A stretch of 64,000 nt of DNA from Parasedimentitalea psychrophila (GTDB lineage Bacteria; Pseudomonadota; Alphaproteobacteria; Rhodobacterales; Rhodobacteraceae): assembly GCF_030285785.1 (NCBI RefSeq), contig NZ_CP127247.1:4301501-4365500 (forward strand), written 5' to 3'. The notes beneath the pieces are model-generated. The model was not told the DNA's origin. It did not search any database and saw only the letters and a program-made list of their open reading frames with translations. Positions 38,544 through 48,438 of this stretch are shown here, piece after piece (position 1 is the first letter of the stretch; the number at the start of each line of letters is the position of its first letter). The position numbers and the translations under genes were made by a program.

Positions 38544-38576
38544 TTCTTCTTGTCCTAAATACCTCCGCCGGAGGCC
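38544..38576 (-). repeat. Dispersed hairpin element, copy 2
   Basis: Same element as at 25931-25963: on the minus strand CCTCCGGCGGAGG, TATTT, then a GGACAAGAAGAA tail. Here it begins 17 bases after the ccmE stop in the direction of transcription and 93 bases before the endolysin gene, so it could terminate or attenuate the argC-ccmE transcript. Confidence 0.75.
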
Positions 38577-38593
38577 GCAGCCGTCAGGTTGCT

Positions 38594-39037
38594 TCAACTG
38601 TCGGGATCGACGTAAACACCCTGCTCTTTCAGCGCATCGACAACCTCTCTCGGCATATAGCTCTCGTCATGTTTGGCAAGAATTTCAGTGGCCACAAACA
38701 CACCATCGATGTAGTTTCCAGTGCCGATCATCCCCTGGTTCTCTTCAAACAGGTCCGGCAAAACACCGGTATATGACACCGGAACCGAGGCCCCACCATC
38801 GGTGACCGAAAATGTCACCACCTTGCCTTGTCCCTTGACCAGCGTTCCCTCTTCGACCAGACCGCCAATTCGAAAGACTTCACTGGCCAGCGGCGGCTGG
38901 GCAATCACTTCGCTGGGTGCGCGAAAAAAGTTGATACCATCCTGCAGGGCCCAGCCGATCAGCCCGGTGGCCAGCGCCAGAGTCACCACCGACACCACAA
39001 TAATCTGCACCCGCCGCCGCTTTTTCAGTGTTTTCAT
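38594..39037 (-). CDS. ccmE: Cytochrome c-type biogenesis heme chaperone CcmE
   Basis: Periplasmic heme chaperone anchored by one N-terminal helix (about 10-30). 147 residues with an OB-fold. The covalent heme-binding His is in ILAKHDESYMP (HxxxY type), and FRIGGLVEEGTL and VSYTGVLPDLF are typical of the fold. Starts 7 bases after argC, so it is in one transcript with argC. Confidence 0.95.
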   Translation of the reverse strand: MKTLKKRRRVQIIVVSVVTLALATGLIGWALQDGINFFRAPSEVIAQPPLASEVFRIGGLVEEGTLVKGQGKVVTFSVTDGGASVPVSYTGVLPDLFEENQGMIGTGNYIDGVFVATEILAKHDESYMPREVVDALKEQGVYVDPDS

Positions 39038-39044
39038 GTCGTCC

Positions 39045-40073
39045 TCACGGGAAAAGCGGAGCCATCATCAGCCCCGTTGTTTCATCTTCACCTAACATCA
39101 GGTTGGCATTCTGCAAGGCCTGACCGCTGCTACCTTTTGTCAGGTTATCCAATGCTGCGATGATGATGGTCCGGCCCTCGATCCGGTCCGCCGAGACACC
39201 GATATGGCAAAAGTTTGAGCCGCGTACGTGATGGGTACTGGGCACTTCGCCAAACGGCAGCAGGTCAAGAAAGGGCTCATCCGCATAGGCTGCCGCAAAG
39301 GTGGAGTAAATTTCCTGCGCATCGCCTTTGACATAGGCCGTCGCCAGAATGCCCCGGTTGGCGGGCATCAGATGTGGCGTGAATTGAATCTGAACCGGAC
39401 GCCCGGCGATGGTGGAAAACTCCTGATCAAACTCACCCAGATGCCGGTGACTGCCGCCCACGGCATAGGCATTATAGCCTTCGCTCAGCTCAGCATGCAG
39501 CAGGCCCTCTTTTAGCGAGCGGCCAGCCCCGGACACCGCGCATTTCAGATCCAGAATGATATCATCCAGATCAATCACTCCGGCGGCGATCAAGGGCCGC
39601 AGGGCAAACTGCCCAGCTGCCGCATTGCAGCCAGTGCCTGCAACCAGACGCGCCGCGGCAATCTCCGCGCGATAAAACTCGGTCAGCCCGTAAACCGCCT
39701 CTTTCTGCAGCTCTGGCGCCGCGTGCGGGTTGCCGTACCATGCCTCGTAGTCGGCTGGATCCCGCAGACGGAAATCTGCTGACAGATCGACGATTTTCAG
39801 GGTGTCCGGCAGTGCCGAGATCACCTGCTGACTGGTTTTATGCGGCAGGGCACAAAAACACAGATCGACTTGAGAGAAGTCAATTTCATTGATTTTACAA
39901 AGAGTTGGCAGCGCAAGGTGCCGCAGATGAGGAAAGACTTGCGCCATTTCCATACCCGCCTTTCGGTCGGCTGACAGGGCAACGATCTCCAGACCCGGAT
40001 GCTGCGAAATCAACCGCACCAGTTCGGCACCAGTATAACCACTGGCGCCCAGAATAGCTATTTTATGGGCCAT
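39045..40073 (-). CDS. argC: N-acetyl-gamma-glutamyl-phosphate reductase
   Basis: Third enzyme of arginine synthesis, NADPH-dependent. 342 residues. The Rossmann motif [13 protein letters not shown] opens the protein, the catalytic Cys is in [18 protein letters not shown], and [16 protein letters not shown] and [15 protein letters not shown] follow. AGAGGT precedes the ATG. Confidence 0.96.
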   Translation of the reverse strand: MAHKIAILGASGYTGAELVRLISQHPGLEIVALSADRKAGMEMAQVFPHLRHLALPTLCKINEIDFSQVDLCFCALPHKTSQQVISALPDTLKIVDLSADFRLRDPADYEAWYGNPHAAPELQKEAVYGLTEFYRAEIAAARLVAGTGCNAAAGQFALRPLIAAGVIDLDDIILDLKCAVSGAGRSLKEGLLHAELSEGYNAYAVGGSHRHLGEFDQEFSTIAGRPVQIQFTPHLMPANRGILATAYVKGDAQEIYSTFAAAYADEPFLDLLPFGEVPSTHHVRGSNFCHIGVSADRIEGRTIIIAALDNLTKGSSGQALQNANLMLGEDETTGLMMAPLFP

Positions 40074-40168
40074 ATCAGACCTCTTTCTTGAATGTCATAT
40101 GTCATCGCCAGGACTGGTGATGAAGATAGGGTTGGAAGGGACAAGCGCCTTGACCTGGATCAGGCAAT

Positions 40169-40194
40169 TTGATCATGCGGCTTGATCATGCGGC
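40169..40194. repeat. 13-bp perfect tandem duplication at the end of murI
   Basis: TTGATCATGCGGC occurs at 40169-40181 and again at 40182-40194. The second copy covers the murI stop codon (40186-40188), so the murI end and 3' flank have been duplicated. Confidence 0.9.
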
Positions 40195-40995
40195 GGCAAA
40201 AGTGATTTCTCGTCGCAGAAACTGGGTCGCGCGATCACTCACCCGGGCGGCGTCACCACTGGTCAGAAACCCAGCCGGCCCGCTGCCCATCATGTCGGGG
40301 TGACGATCCAGATAATGGGCCAGGCTTTCAGCCACCAGATCACCCTGACTGAATACCTTCACATCCGGCCCGAGCGCCTTTTGAAAACAGGCTTCCATCA
40401 GCGGATAATGGGTGCAGCCCAGGATGGCGGCCTGCGGCTCGGGCATCTTGCGCTTCAGCGCCTCCACATGGCTGCGCACCAAGGCCTCTGCCAGGATCTC
40501 ATCGCCGTCCTCAATGGCATCCACCACCCCGCCACAGCTCTGCGCCTCGACGTCCACACCAATGGCCCGAAACGCCAGTTCGCGCTGAAAAGCCCGGCTG
40601 GCGACGGTTGCCGGCGTGGCAAACAGCGCAACATGTTTGACTTCAACTTCGCGCGGTGGCGAATTGTCGCCCCATTGGCGCTCGGTCAGCGCCTCGATCA
40701 GCGGCACAAAGACCCCCAGCACCCGTTTGCCCGGCGGCAAGCCGCCCTCTTGCAAGCGCCGCAGCGCCGCGGCACTGGCGGTATTGCAGGCCAGAATCAC
40801 CAAATCACAGCCATGCGACCACATGGTTTCAACCGCGCCTCTGGTCAGCTGAAAGACATCCTCGGCGTCCCGCACCCCGTAAGGCGCACGGGCATTATCG
40901 CCATAATAGAGAAAGTCAACATCGGGCAGCCGCTGCTGCGCGGCGTTCAGGACGGTCAGGCCGCCCAATCCGGAATCAAAGATACCAACTGCCAT
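40186..40995 (-). CDS. murI: Glutamate racemase
   Basis: Makes D-glutamate for peptidoglycan. 269 residues. The two catalytic cysteines are visible in [16 protein letters not shown] and [13 protein letters not shown], along with the N-terminal [15 protein letters not shown] and [11 protein letters not shown]. The start has AGGGAC upstream. Standalone, on the same strand as argC. Confidence 0.95.
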   Translation of the reverse strand: MAVGIFDSGLGGLTVLNAAQQRLPDVDFLYYGDNARAPYGVRDAEDVFQLTRGAVETMWSHGCDLVILACNTASAAALRRLQEGGLPPGKRVLGVFVPLIEALTERQWGDNSPPREVEVKHVALFATPATVASRAFQRELAFRAIGVDVEAQSCGGVVDAIEDGDEILAEALVRSHVEALKRKMPEPQAAILGCTHYPLMEACFQKALGPDVKVFSQGDLVAESLAHYLDRHPDMMGSGPAGFLTSGDAARVSDRATQFLRREITFAAA

Positions 40996-41345
40996 AGTCC
41001 CTGTCAGGCGCGACGCCTGTCCTCGAAGTCAGAGCCGTAATCATAAGTTTTTAGCGGCGTTGGGGAAAGCTCATACGGGGCTTTGCGCAGGAAATCCATC
41101 ATTGCTTTGGCGCCTGAGTGCCGCGGCTGAAGTCTGTCGCAGTAAATCGGATCGCCAATCTGCCGCGCAGCGGCACTATCCGGCGGCCAGCCACAGGCCG
41201 ACCACCGGCCGACCACCGGCAAAACCGGCGTTTGTGCACGCAACAGCTGTTGCACCGGGGCCAGCCCCGGACCCCGGGATATTTATCGCCAGATGAAGAA
41301 CCGGCCCCCGGTTTAGAGCGCGGCGCTGCCGCGCAGCGCTTGCGG
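40996..41345. other. Intergenic region between murI and iorAB
   Basis: 350 bases without a firm gene. A short minus-strand frame ending at 41004 could encode about 33 residues (MDFLRKAPYEL...) but has no known match. A hairpin (GCGCTGC / GCAGCGC, loop 3, 41323-41339) lies just after the iorAB stop. A CCGGG-ATATTTAT-...GATGAAGAA arrangement at about 41265-41300 resembles the two hairpin elements at 25931 and 38544. Confidence 0.45.
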
Positions 41346-44300
41346 TTATTCTGCCGCCTTGCCGATCTGAGCGCCGCCCTGTGCCAGCACAGCCAGCAGC
41401 TCCTCACGTCGTTTGGCGGCTTTTTGTACGGCTGCATGTTTGACCGGCCCAAATCCGGTGATCTGCAATGGCAGCTCTGACAAGGCGATGAGCGGCTCCA
41501 GCAGTTCGGGACTGGCTTTGGGCAACCAGGTCTTCATATCCGCCTCATATTGCTTGATCAGGGCGCGTTCCATTTTGCGATCAGCGGTATAGCCAAACAC
41601 GTCCAGTGGCGTGCCTCGCAGCGGTTTCAACCGCGCCAACAGGCGCAGCAGCGGCAGCATGCGGGGGCCGAATTTGCGTTTTCTGGGGCGGCCATTGGCA
41701 TCTTTTCCACCCAAAACCGGCGGCGCAAGATTGTAGGACAGTTTGAAATCCCCCTCAAACTCCACCTCGGCCTTGGCGCGGCTGTCCAGCAGCAGCCGGG
41801 CGACCTCATACTCATCCTTATAGGCCAGCACTTTGTGATAACCCTTGGCGACCGCCTCTTTCAGGGCTGGGTCGCTGATCCCGTCCAGCAGCTTGCCATA
41901 ACGCTTGGCCAGTCTGGGCCCCTGATAAGCCACCAATTGGGTGCTGCGATAGGCTATTTTGTCGTCCAAACTCACCGGCAATTGCGCCAATTTCGACTGG
42001 CTCAGCTGTGCGGCCTCAACCGGGAACAGCACCGCCCAGCGGCCAATGTCAAAGGCCCGCAGGTTGCGCGCGACCGCAGTGCCATTCAAGGTGATCGCCT
42101 GGGTCAGCGCATCGAGGCTCAACGGGATCAAGCCGCGCTGCCAGGCGGCGCCAAACACCATCATGTTGGAGAAAATCGAATCGCCCAGTGTTGCCTTGGC
42201 CAAATCAGTGGCGTCGAACAGATCAAGGCGATCCCGCAGCCGCGCTTTGAGCGCCAGTTGCAGCCGGTCCGAGGGGATTTTGAAATTGGTGTCGCGGGTG
42301 AAATCACCGGTGATGATCTCGTGGCTGTTGACCACCGCACCGGTGCGCCCGGTGGTGGCCAGACCAAGCGTCTTGGCGCCGGCACTGACCACCAGATCGC
42401 CGCCGATCAGCGCGTGGGCCTCGCCTGTGGCCACTCGAATGGCGCTGATATCTTCGGGGTGGTTGGCCAGACGGCAATGGATGTGAACGGCGCCGCCCTT
42501 TTGCGCCAGACCGGCCATTTCCATCATGCCGGCACCTTTGCCGTCAATCTGCGCCGCCTGGGCCAGCACCGCTCCAAGGGTGACGACACCGGTGCCGCCA
42601 ACGCCGGTAATGACCACGTTGAAGGTGCCGTCAATTGTCGGCAGCACAGGCTGTGGCAGCTCTGGCAGCTCCAGTTCAGCAGTAGCATTTTTGCGTGGGG
42701 TGCCGCCCTCGATTGTCAGGAAAGAGGGGCAGAAGCCGCTCAGACATGAGAAATCTTTGTTGCAGGAGGACTGATCAATCGCCCGCTTGCGGCCCAGTTC
42801 GGTTTCGGCCGGCACAATTGACACGCAGTTTGACTGGATACCGCAATCGCCGCAGCCTTCGCAGACATCGGTGTTGATGAACACCCGCTGATCCGGGTCC
42901 GGGAACAATCCGCGCTTGCGGCGACGGCGCTTTTCGGCGGCACAGGTCTGAATATACAGGATCGCCGAGACGCCTTCGACCTGTTCGAACTCGCGCTGAA
43001 TGCTCATCAGCTCGCTGCGTTCATGCATCCGCATACCTGCGGGGAACTGGCTGGCACTCACATCTTCTTTTTCATCATAGACCACCGCCATGGTTTTGAC
43101 CCCCATGGCCAGCAGTTCGCGAGCGATGCGGGGGGCATCCAGACCGCCCTCGTTGCCTTGGCCGCCGGTCATCGCAACCGCGTCGTTATACAGGATCTTG
43201 TAGGTCATGGTGGTGCCCTCAGCCAATGCAGCACGGATTGCCTGCACGCCTGAGTGGTTGTAGGTGCCATCGCCGAGGTTCTGGAACACATGCGGCCGCT
43301 TGGAAAATGGTGCCTCACCGATCCAGTTGACACCCTCGCCGCCCATATGGGTGAACCCGGTGGTTTCGCGGTCCATCCACTGCACCATGAAATGGCAGCC
43401 GATGCCGGCATAGGCACGCGAGCCTTCGGGCAGTTTGGTGGAGGAGTTATGCGGGCAGCCGGAACAGAAATACGGCAGCCGCGAGGTGATTTCTTCGGCG
43501 TTGTCAGCCTGGCGGGCCTGGTCCAGCGCCGCCAGACCGGCGTGAATCGCATCGGTTTCGCGGCCCTCTTCGATCAGGATCTGGCCCAGCTTCTCGGCGA
43601 TCATGATCGGGTCCAGCGCGTAGCGGGTTGGGAACAGCTCTTCGCCGTGCATTGAGCCCGCACCGCCGCCCTTGTGCCAGCCATAGACCCGTCGGCCACG
43701 ACGGTCGTCAAAGATGGCTTCTTTGATCTGCACCTCGATCAGCTTGCGTTTTTCTTCGACCACAACGATCAGGTCCAGCCCTTCGGCCCAATCGTGAAAA
43801 CCCTTCATATCCAGCGGGAAGGTCTGGCCGATTTTATAGGTGGTGATCCCCAGCCGTTCGGCGGTGTTCTCGTCGATATTGAGCAGCGATAGTGCGTGGG
43901 TCAGGTCCAGCCAGTTCTTGCCGGCTGCGACAAAGCCGATTTTGGCACCGCGCTGGCCCCAGATCCGCTTGTCCATCTTATTGGCATGGGAGAACGCCTC
44001 GGCGGCAAAGCGTTTGTGGTCAATCAGGCGGTCTTCCTGCTGGAAGCGGTCATCGGCAAGCCGGATATTGAGCCCGTCGGTTGGCATTTCAAACTCGGGC
44101 GTCACCAGCTGCACCCGGGTAGGGTCGCCATCCACAACCGAGGTGACCTCGATGGTGTCTTTCATTGTCTTCAGGCCAACCCAGAGACCCGAAAACCGGC
44201 TGAGCGCGATGCCATAAATACCATAGTCGAGGATCTCCTGCACGCCCGCCGGGCTGACAATCGGCAGATAGGAATCCATCAGAGACCATTCCGACTGGTG

Positions 44301-44768
44301 CAAAACGGTCGAGGACTCACCGGTGTGATCATCGCCCATGGCCATCAGCACGCCGCCATGTTTGGAGCTGCCCGCCATATTGGCGTGACGAATGACATCG
44401 CCCGAACGGTCAACCCCCGGACCCTTGCCGTACCACAGGCCAAACACACCGTCGTATTTGCCTTCGCCGCGCACCTCAGCCTGCTGACTGCCCCAGAGAG
44501 CGGTCGCCGCGAGGTCTTCGTTCAGACCGTACTGGAAGGTCACATCCGCAGCCTTCAGCTGCTTTTCGGCACGGACCATCATGGTGTCGACGGACCCCAG
44601 CGGCGAGCCCCGGTAGCCGGTGACCAGACCCGCAGTGTTTAGCCCGGCGGCGGTGTCGCGCAATTTTTGCGTCAGCATCAACCGCACCAGGGCCTGGGTG
44701 CCGTTCAACATGACCGAGGATTTCTCTAGGTCATATTTATCATTAAGCGAAATATCCTGCTTGCTCAT
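41346..44768 (-). CDS. Indolepyruvate ferredoxin oxidoreductase, fused alpha-beta (IorAB)
   Basis: 1140-residue fusion of a thiamine-diphosphate alpha part and a gamma-type beta part. It oxidatively decarboxylates aryl-pyruvates from aromatic amino acids to aryl-acetyl-CoA, passing electrons to ferredoxin. A pyruvate-binding N-terminal domain (LVTGYRGSPLGSVDTMM), a ThDP-binding segment with GGQGNEGGLDAPRIARELL, a ferredoxin-like [4Fe-4S] site VCEGCGDCGIQSNC (about residue 635), and the C-terminal VVITGVGGTGVVTLGAVLAQ domain are visible. GGAGG precedes the ATG. It diverges from a LysR gene. Confidence 0.9.
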   Translation of the reverse strand: MSKQDISLNDKYDLEKSSVMLNGTQALVRLMLTQKLRDTAAGLNTAGLVTGYRGSPLGSVDTMMVRAEKQLKAADVTFQYGLNEDLAATALWGSQQAEVRGEGKYDGVFGLWYGKGPGVDRSGDVIRHANMAGSSKHGGVLMAMGDDHTGESSTVLHQSEWSLMDSYLPIVSPAGVQEILDYGIYGIALSRFSGLWVGLKTMKDTIEVTSVVDGDPTRVQLVTPEFEMPTDGLNIRLADDRFQQEDRLIDHKRFAAEAFSHANKMDKRIWGQRGAKIGFVAAGKNWLDLTHALSLLNIDENTAERLGITTYKIGQTFPLDMKGFHDWAEGLDLIVVVEEKRKLIEVQIKEAIFDDRRGRRVYGWHKGGGAGSMHGEELFPTRYALDPIMIAEKLGQILIEEGRETDAIHAGLAALDQARQADNAEEITSRLPYFCSGCPHNSSTKLPEGSRAYAGIGCHFMVQWMDRETTGFTHMGGEGVNWIGEAPFSKRPHVFQNLGDGTYNHSGVQAIRAALAEGTTMTYKILYNDAVAMTGGQGNEGGLDAPRIARELLAMGVKTMAVVYDEKEDVSASQFPAGMRMHERSELMSIQREFEQVEGVSAILYIQTCAAEKRRRRKRGLFPDPDQRVFINTDVCEGCGDCGIQSNCVSIVPAETELGRKRAIDQSSCNKDFSCLSGFCPSFLTIEGGTPRKNATAELELPELPQPVLPTIDGTFNVVITGVGGTGVVTLGAVLAQAAQIDGKGAGMMEMAGLAQKGGAVHIHCRLANHPEDISAIRVATGEAHALIGGDLVVSAGAKTLGLATTGRTGAVVNSHEIITGDFTRDTNFKIPSDRLQLALKARLRDRLDLFDATDLAKATLGDSIFSNMMVFGAAWQRGLIPLSLDALTQAITLNGTAVARNLRAFDIGRWAVLFPVEAAQLSQSKLAQLPVSLDDKIAYRSTQLVAYQGPRLAKRYGKLLDGISDPALKEAVAKGYHKVLAYKDEYEVARLLLDSRAKAEVEFEGDFKLSYNLAPPVLGGKDANGRPRKRKFGPRMLPLLRLLARLKPLRGTPLDVFGYTADRKMERALIKQYEADMKTWLPKASPELLEPLIALSELPLQITGFGPVKHAAVQKAAKRREELLAVLAQGGAQIGKAAE

Positions 44769-44876
44769 CGGGGCCTCCCAACCTTGACTGGCGTGCTGTG
44801 TTCAATCCATTATTAGGTCACAAATACTGACCTGTATAGCCGCATTTCCAAAAATTTGCGGTTTGGGCACGGTTAA

Positions 44877-44898
44877 AATTGAAACAAGCGATACAATT
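44877..44898. promoter_or_regulatory. Candidate LysR-type operator
   Basis: Interrupted palindrome AATTG-N12-CAATT in the iorAB / LysR intergenic space, 38 bases upstream of the LysR gene start. Suggests divergent regulation by the adjacent regulator, but the fit to a T-N11-A site is loose. Confidence 0.4.
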
Positions 44899-44935
44899 CA
44901 TATAGGTTAGCCCCAACGGATCAAAAGAGATGGCT

Positions 44936-45841
44936 ATGGATTGGGACAAGCTTAGAATATTTCACGCGGTGGCTGATGCCGGCAGTCTTACCCATGCCGG
45001 TGACAAGTTGAACCTGTCACAATCGGCCGTCAGTCGGCAGATTCGCGCTTTGGAGGAAAGCCTGAGTGCAACGCTGTTTCACCGCCATGCGCGTGGGCTG
45101 ATACTCACCGAACAGGGCGAGTTGCTGTTCGATGCGACCGCGGCGATGTCGAAACGGCTGGAAACCGCCTCGGCGCGGATTCGCGATAGCGATGAAGAGG
45201 TGTTTGGCGAGTTGCGGGTCACCACCACATTTGGCTTTGGCACCCTATGGCTGGCGCCGCGTCTGACCAAGCTCTACGAGCAATACCCAAACCTGAAAAT
45301 CGACCTCATGCTGGAAGAGCGTGTGCTGGATCTGCCGATGCGCGAAGCCGATGTAGCGATTCGCATGAAAGAGCCCAGCCAGGCTGATTTGATTCGAAAA
45401 CGCCTGATGACCGTCAAAATGCAGCTCTATGCTTCGCGCGCCTATCTTGAACGCAACGGCACCCCCGAAGAACTCAGCGACATGTCGAAGCACCGGTTGA
45501 TCTGTCAGAACCCACGGTCACCGCAAGTTGGGACGGCCGCCAGTCTGGTGCAGAATTTGATGACACATAACCCTGCATCCCTGCTGACTGTGAACAATTA
45601 TTTCGGTGTGCTGCAAGGGGTTTTACACGACCTCGGTATCGGCGTATTGCCGGATTATGTCACCGAGGATTTCCCCGATCTGGTGCAGATATTCCAACAC
45701 AAATATTCCACTGACGTCCCTGTATACTTAGCTTATCCAGAGGAATTGCGTCATTCTCGACGGATTTCAGCCTTCCGTGATTTTGTGCAGAATGAGATCA
45801 TTGCCCACCGCAAACATCTAAAAGAGCTGGGCAAAATATGA
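44936..45841 (+). CDS. LysR family transcriptional regulator
   Basis: 301 residues from ATG 44936 (MDWDKLRIFHAVADAGS), preferred over ATG 44930 because AAGAG lies six bases upstream. The winged helix-turn-helix (about 1-60, SLTHAGDKLNLSQSAVSRQIRALEE) is followed by a periplasmic-binding-like effector domain with GELRVTTTFGFGTLWLAPRL. It is transcribed away from iorAB, so it may control that gene; the ligand is unknown. Confidence 0.9.
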   Translation: MDWDKLRIFHAVADAGSLTHAGDKLNLSQSAVSRQIRALEESLSATLFHRHARGLILTEQGELLFDATAAMSKRLETASARIRDSDEEVFGELRVTTTFGFGTLWLAPRLTKLYEQYPNLKIDLMLEERVLDLPMREADVAIRMKEPSQADLIRKRLMTVKMQLYASRAYLERNGTPEELSDMSKHRLICQNPRSPQVGTAASLVQNLMTHNPASLLTVNNYFGVLQGVLHDLGIGVLPDYVTEDFPDLVQIFQHKYSTDVPVYLAYPEELRHSRRISAFRDFVQNEIIAHRKHLKELGKI

Positions 45842-45892
45842 GCCATGCAAAAAACGCATAACGGCTTTGATCCAATCCAAGCAATTATTGCC

Positions 45893-45921
45893 TTGAAGGG
45901 CTAACTCAGCGCGCCTAGATC
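45893..45921 (+). promoter_or_regulatory. Predicted sRNA promoter
   Basis: TTGAAG (45893-45898) and TAGATC (45916-45921) are 17 bases apart and would start transcription at about 45928, exactly at the first base of the 5' hairpin of the sRNA. Confidence 0.55.
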
Positions 45922-45927
45922 AGCTTT

Positions 45928-46005
45928 CGAAGGTGATGGCGATTGCTTCACCTTCATACCTCCCTGTTGGACTTCGGCCGAGCCTTGTGCTCGGCCTTTT
46001 TTTTT
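45928..46005 (+). ncRNA. Small RNA, suhB/MmgR (alpha-r8)-like
   Basis: A compact about 78-base transcript can be drawn: a 5' hairpin GAAGGTGA / TCACCTTC (45929-45936 with 45948-45955, loop of 11), an unpaired CATACCTCCCTGTTGGACTT with an anti-Shine-Dalgarno-like CCTCCC, and a 3' terminator hairpin GGCCGAGC / GCTCGGCC (45976-45983 with 45989-45996, loop of 5) followed by nine T residues. A promoter lies directly upstream. Layout, length and the central CTCCCTGTTGGACTT element match my memory of the suhB/MmgR family of alphaproteobacterial trans-acting sRNAs. Similar RNAs affect carbon-storage (PHB) regulation in rhizobia. Confidence 0.65.
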
Positions 46006-46131
46006 GCTTTTCCTATCTGGAAAATTCCAGCAAACTACGCGAAACAGTCACATTATATTAACCAAGGGCACTGCCAGTGTTCTGCCGCTTTTTCGAATTT
46101 GCACCTGACGACCAATTTCCGAGAGGATAAT

Positions 46132-48438
46132 ATGAATACTCTTTTGCAGCGTTGTGCTTCCATTTTGCTTGTCGTTCTGATGACCATTGCGACGGCCGTG
46201 CCTCTTTCCGCCCAATCGCCGATGTTGCCTACAACTGCGAATACCGGCGCTGATTCTGCGGAGTCTGTGGCACTCCCAGATCCTTTGACCCCAGAGGCGA
46301 TCCACGAAATGGTCGCCCGAATGTCGGATGATCAGGTTCGGGGATTATTGCTGGACCGGCTGGACGCCGTTGCCGCAGCTCAGGCCGCCCCAACGGCAAG
46401 CAAGGGAATGATCACAGTTCTGGAAGAAAACTGGAGCGCGTTTTATTCGCCCGGTCTGGGCGCCATTGAAAAGCTGCCGGTGTTGTTCAGTAAGCAGGGC
46501 GAGGCCCTCTCTAACTTCAGAAGCTCATTTGGCGATAAGGGTTTGCTGAAGTTATTTGCCTTCATGGCGATTGCCATTGGCGCCGGCCTCGCTGCCGAGT
46601 GGATCGTCAAGCAAATCTCGAAACGCTGGCAAGGGGCTGAAACCGCAGCTGAAGACGCCACGTTGTGGAGCGCGCTTGCCTTTTTGGCGCGCCGTTTTGG
46701 CCGCGACATCCTTGGTTTGGTTGCATTCTATTTTGCGCTTAGACTGGTGGGCCTCGCCCTCCTCAGCCCAGCCCAGCTGTCCTTTGCTGGCCCGTTTGTC
46801 ACCTACTTGATCTGGTTCCCACGTCTGGGCGCCGCGATCTCGCGCTTTGTACTGGCACCAAATCGGTCTGACCTGCGACTGGTCAACATCGACGACCGCT
46901 GGGCCAGCTATCTGCACCGGAACCTGATTGGCCTGGTGCTTCTGGCTGGGTTTACCCTGTTCATCATTGGCTTTGATATCGCCAACGGCATTGCCATCCG
47001 TGAAACCCGGATTGCCTTTTGGCTCAACACCGCCGTGCACATCTACGTGGCATGGATATTCTGGACCGCCCGCGAAGGCCTGACCCAGATGATGCTGGGC
47101 ACCGATTCGGATCGCAGCCGGTTTGATGTCTGGGTGGCCTCTGCTTATCCCTATTTTGCCATTTCAGTTGCCGCCATCACATGGACCGTTGTCCAGCTGC
47201 TGTCTGGCCATGGCTATTTCAAGTTGCTGCTGACAACCCCGCATTACACCACCATGTTCTGGCTACTGCTGGCACCGGCCATCGACACTGCCATCAGGGG
47301 TTTGGTGCGCCATCTGCTGCCTCCCATGATCGGCAAAGGCGCCGTCGCCGAGGCCGCCTATAAGGCCACCAAACGCAGCTACATCAAAATCGGTCGCGTT
47401 ATTGCCGGCCTTTTTGTGGTGCTCAGGGTCGCCGAAGCCTGGAACCTGGATCTGCGCAATCTGGCTGCGGCCGGTGTTGGGGAACGGTTTGCCGCCAATT
47501 CGGTTGAGTTCATCATGACCGTTGCCACCGGTTATGTGATCTATGAACTGGTCTCGCTTTACGTCAACCGCAAGCTGGCCAAGGAACAAACAGCCAGCGG
47601 CGCGGTCGAAGGCGATCTGGGCGGCGGCGAAGGCGGCGGCGCAGGCGGGTCTCGTCTGACCACAGTCCTGCCGCTGGCGCTGATCAGCGCCCAATCTGCG
47701 ATCGTGGTGATCTTTGGACTGCTGGCCGTTGGCAGCCTTGGCATCGACATCACGCCGCTGCTGGCGGGCGCCGGGATCCTTGGCCTTGCGATAGGCTTTG
47801 GCGCGCAGAAACTGGTCACCGATGTGGTGTCCGGCGTGTTTTTCCTGGTCGACGACGCCTTTCGCGTTGGCGAATATGTCGAGGTTGGCGGCACCATGGG
47901 CACCGTTGAGAAGATCTCTATTCGGTCGATGCAGCTGCGTCACCACCGTGGCTTGGTGCATACCATTCCCTACGGCGAGATCCCCAAGCTGACCAACTTC
48001 AGCCGCGACTGGGTGATCATGAAGCTGATGTTCACGGTGCCGTTTGATACCGACCCCAACAAGGTCAAAAAGATCTTCAAGAGGATCGGTGCCGAAATGA
48101 TTTCAGACCCTCTGTACAAGGATGATTTCCTGGAGCCGTTCAAAAGCCAGGGGGTGTTTCAGTTTGATGATGTTGGCATCGTCATGCGGGGTAAGTTCAT
48201 GGCCAAGCCCGGCACTCAATTCACCATTCGCAAGGAGATCTACAACCGGGTTCGCAAAGAATTCGAGGCCAACGGCATTGAATTCGCCCGCCGCGAGGTC
48301 CGCGTTGCCCTGCCTGGGCTGGAGAACAGTGAAACCCTGAACCAAGCGGATAAAACCGCAATTGCAGCTGCGGCAGGAGCAGCCGTTCAGCAGCAGGTCG
48401 AAGCCAAGCAGGCCGAGGCTGCAAAAAAGAGCAAGTGA
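46132..48438 (+). CDS. MscS-family mechanosensitive ion channel, large type
   Basis: 768 residues from ATG 46132 (GAGAGGA upstream). Residues 1-27 form a cleavable signal peptide (MNTLLQRCASILLVVLMTIA), then a periplasmic stretch (about 28-140) and several membrane helices. The MscS pore helix is at about 544-565 (GAGILGLAIGFGAQKLVTDV), followed by the beta domain motif DDAFRVGEYVEVGGTMGTVEKISIRSM and the mixed alpha/beta C-terminus. This is the long YbiO/YjeP-like architecture. Opens under membrane tension to release solutes. The stop overlaps the next gene. Confidence 0.9.
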   Translation: MNTLLQRCASILLVVLMTIATAVPLSAQSPMLPTTANTGADSAESVALPDPLTPEAIHEMVARMSDDQVRGLLLDRLDAVAAAQAAPTASKGMITVLEENWSAFYSPGLGAIEKLPVLFSKQGEALSNFRSSFGDKGLLKLFAFMAIAIGAGLAAEWIVKQISKRWQGAETAAEDATLWSALAFLARRFGRDILGLVAFYFALRLVGLALLSPAQLSFAGPFVTYLIWFPRLGAAISRFVLAPNRSDLRLVNIDDRWASYLHRNLIGLVLLAGFTLFIIGFDIANGIAIRETRIAFWLNTAVHIYVAWIFWTAREGLTQMMLGTDSDRSRFDVWVASAYPYFAISVAAITWTVVQLLSGHGYFKLLLTTPHYTTMFWLLLAPAIDTAIRGLVRHLLPPMIGKGAVAEAAYKATKRSYIKIGRVIAGLFVVLRVAEAWNLDLRNLAAAGVGERFAANSVEFIMTVATGYVIYELVSLYVNRKLAKEQTASGAVEGDLGGGEGGGAGGSRLTTVLPLALISAQSAIVVIFGLLAVGSLGIDITPLLAGAGILGLAIGFGAQKLVTDVVSGVFFLVDDAFRVGEYVEVGGTMGTVEKISIRSMQLRHHRGLVHTIPYGEIPKLTNFSRDWVIMKLMFTVPFDTDPNKVKKIFKRIGAEMISDPLYKDDFLEPFKSQGVFQFDDVGIVMRGKFMAKPGTQFTIRKEIYNRVRKEFEANGIEFARREVRVALPGLENSETLNQADKTAIAAAAGAAVQQQVEAKQAEAAKKSK

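Noticed and set aside
41550-42749. 399-codon plus-strand frame
   Set aside because: Antisense to the iorAB fusion, no recognisable domain.
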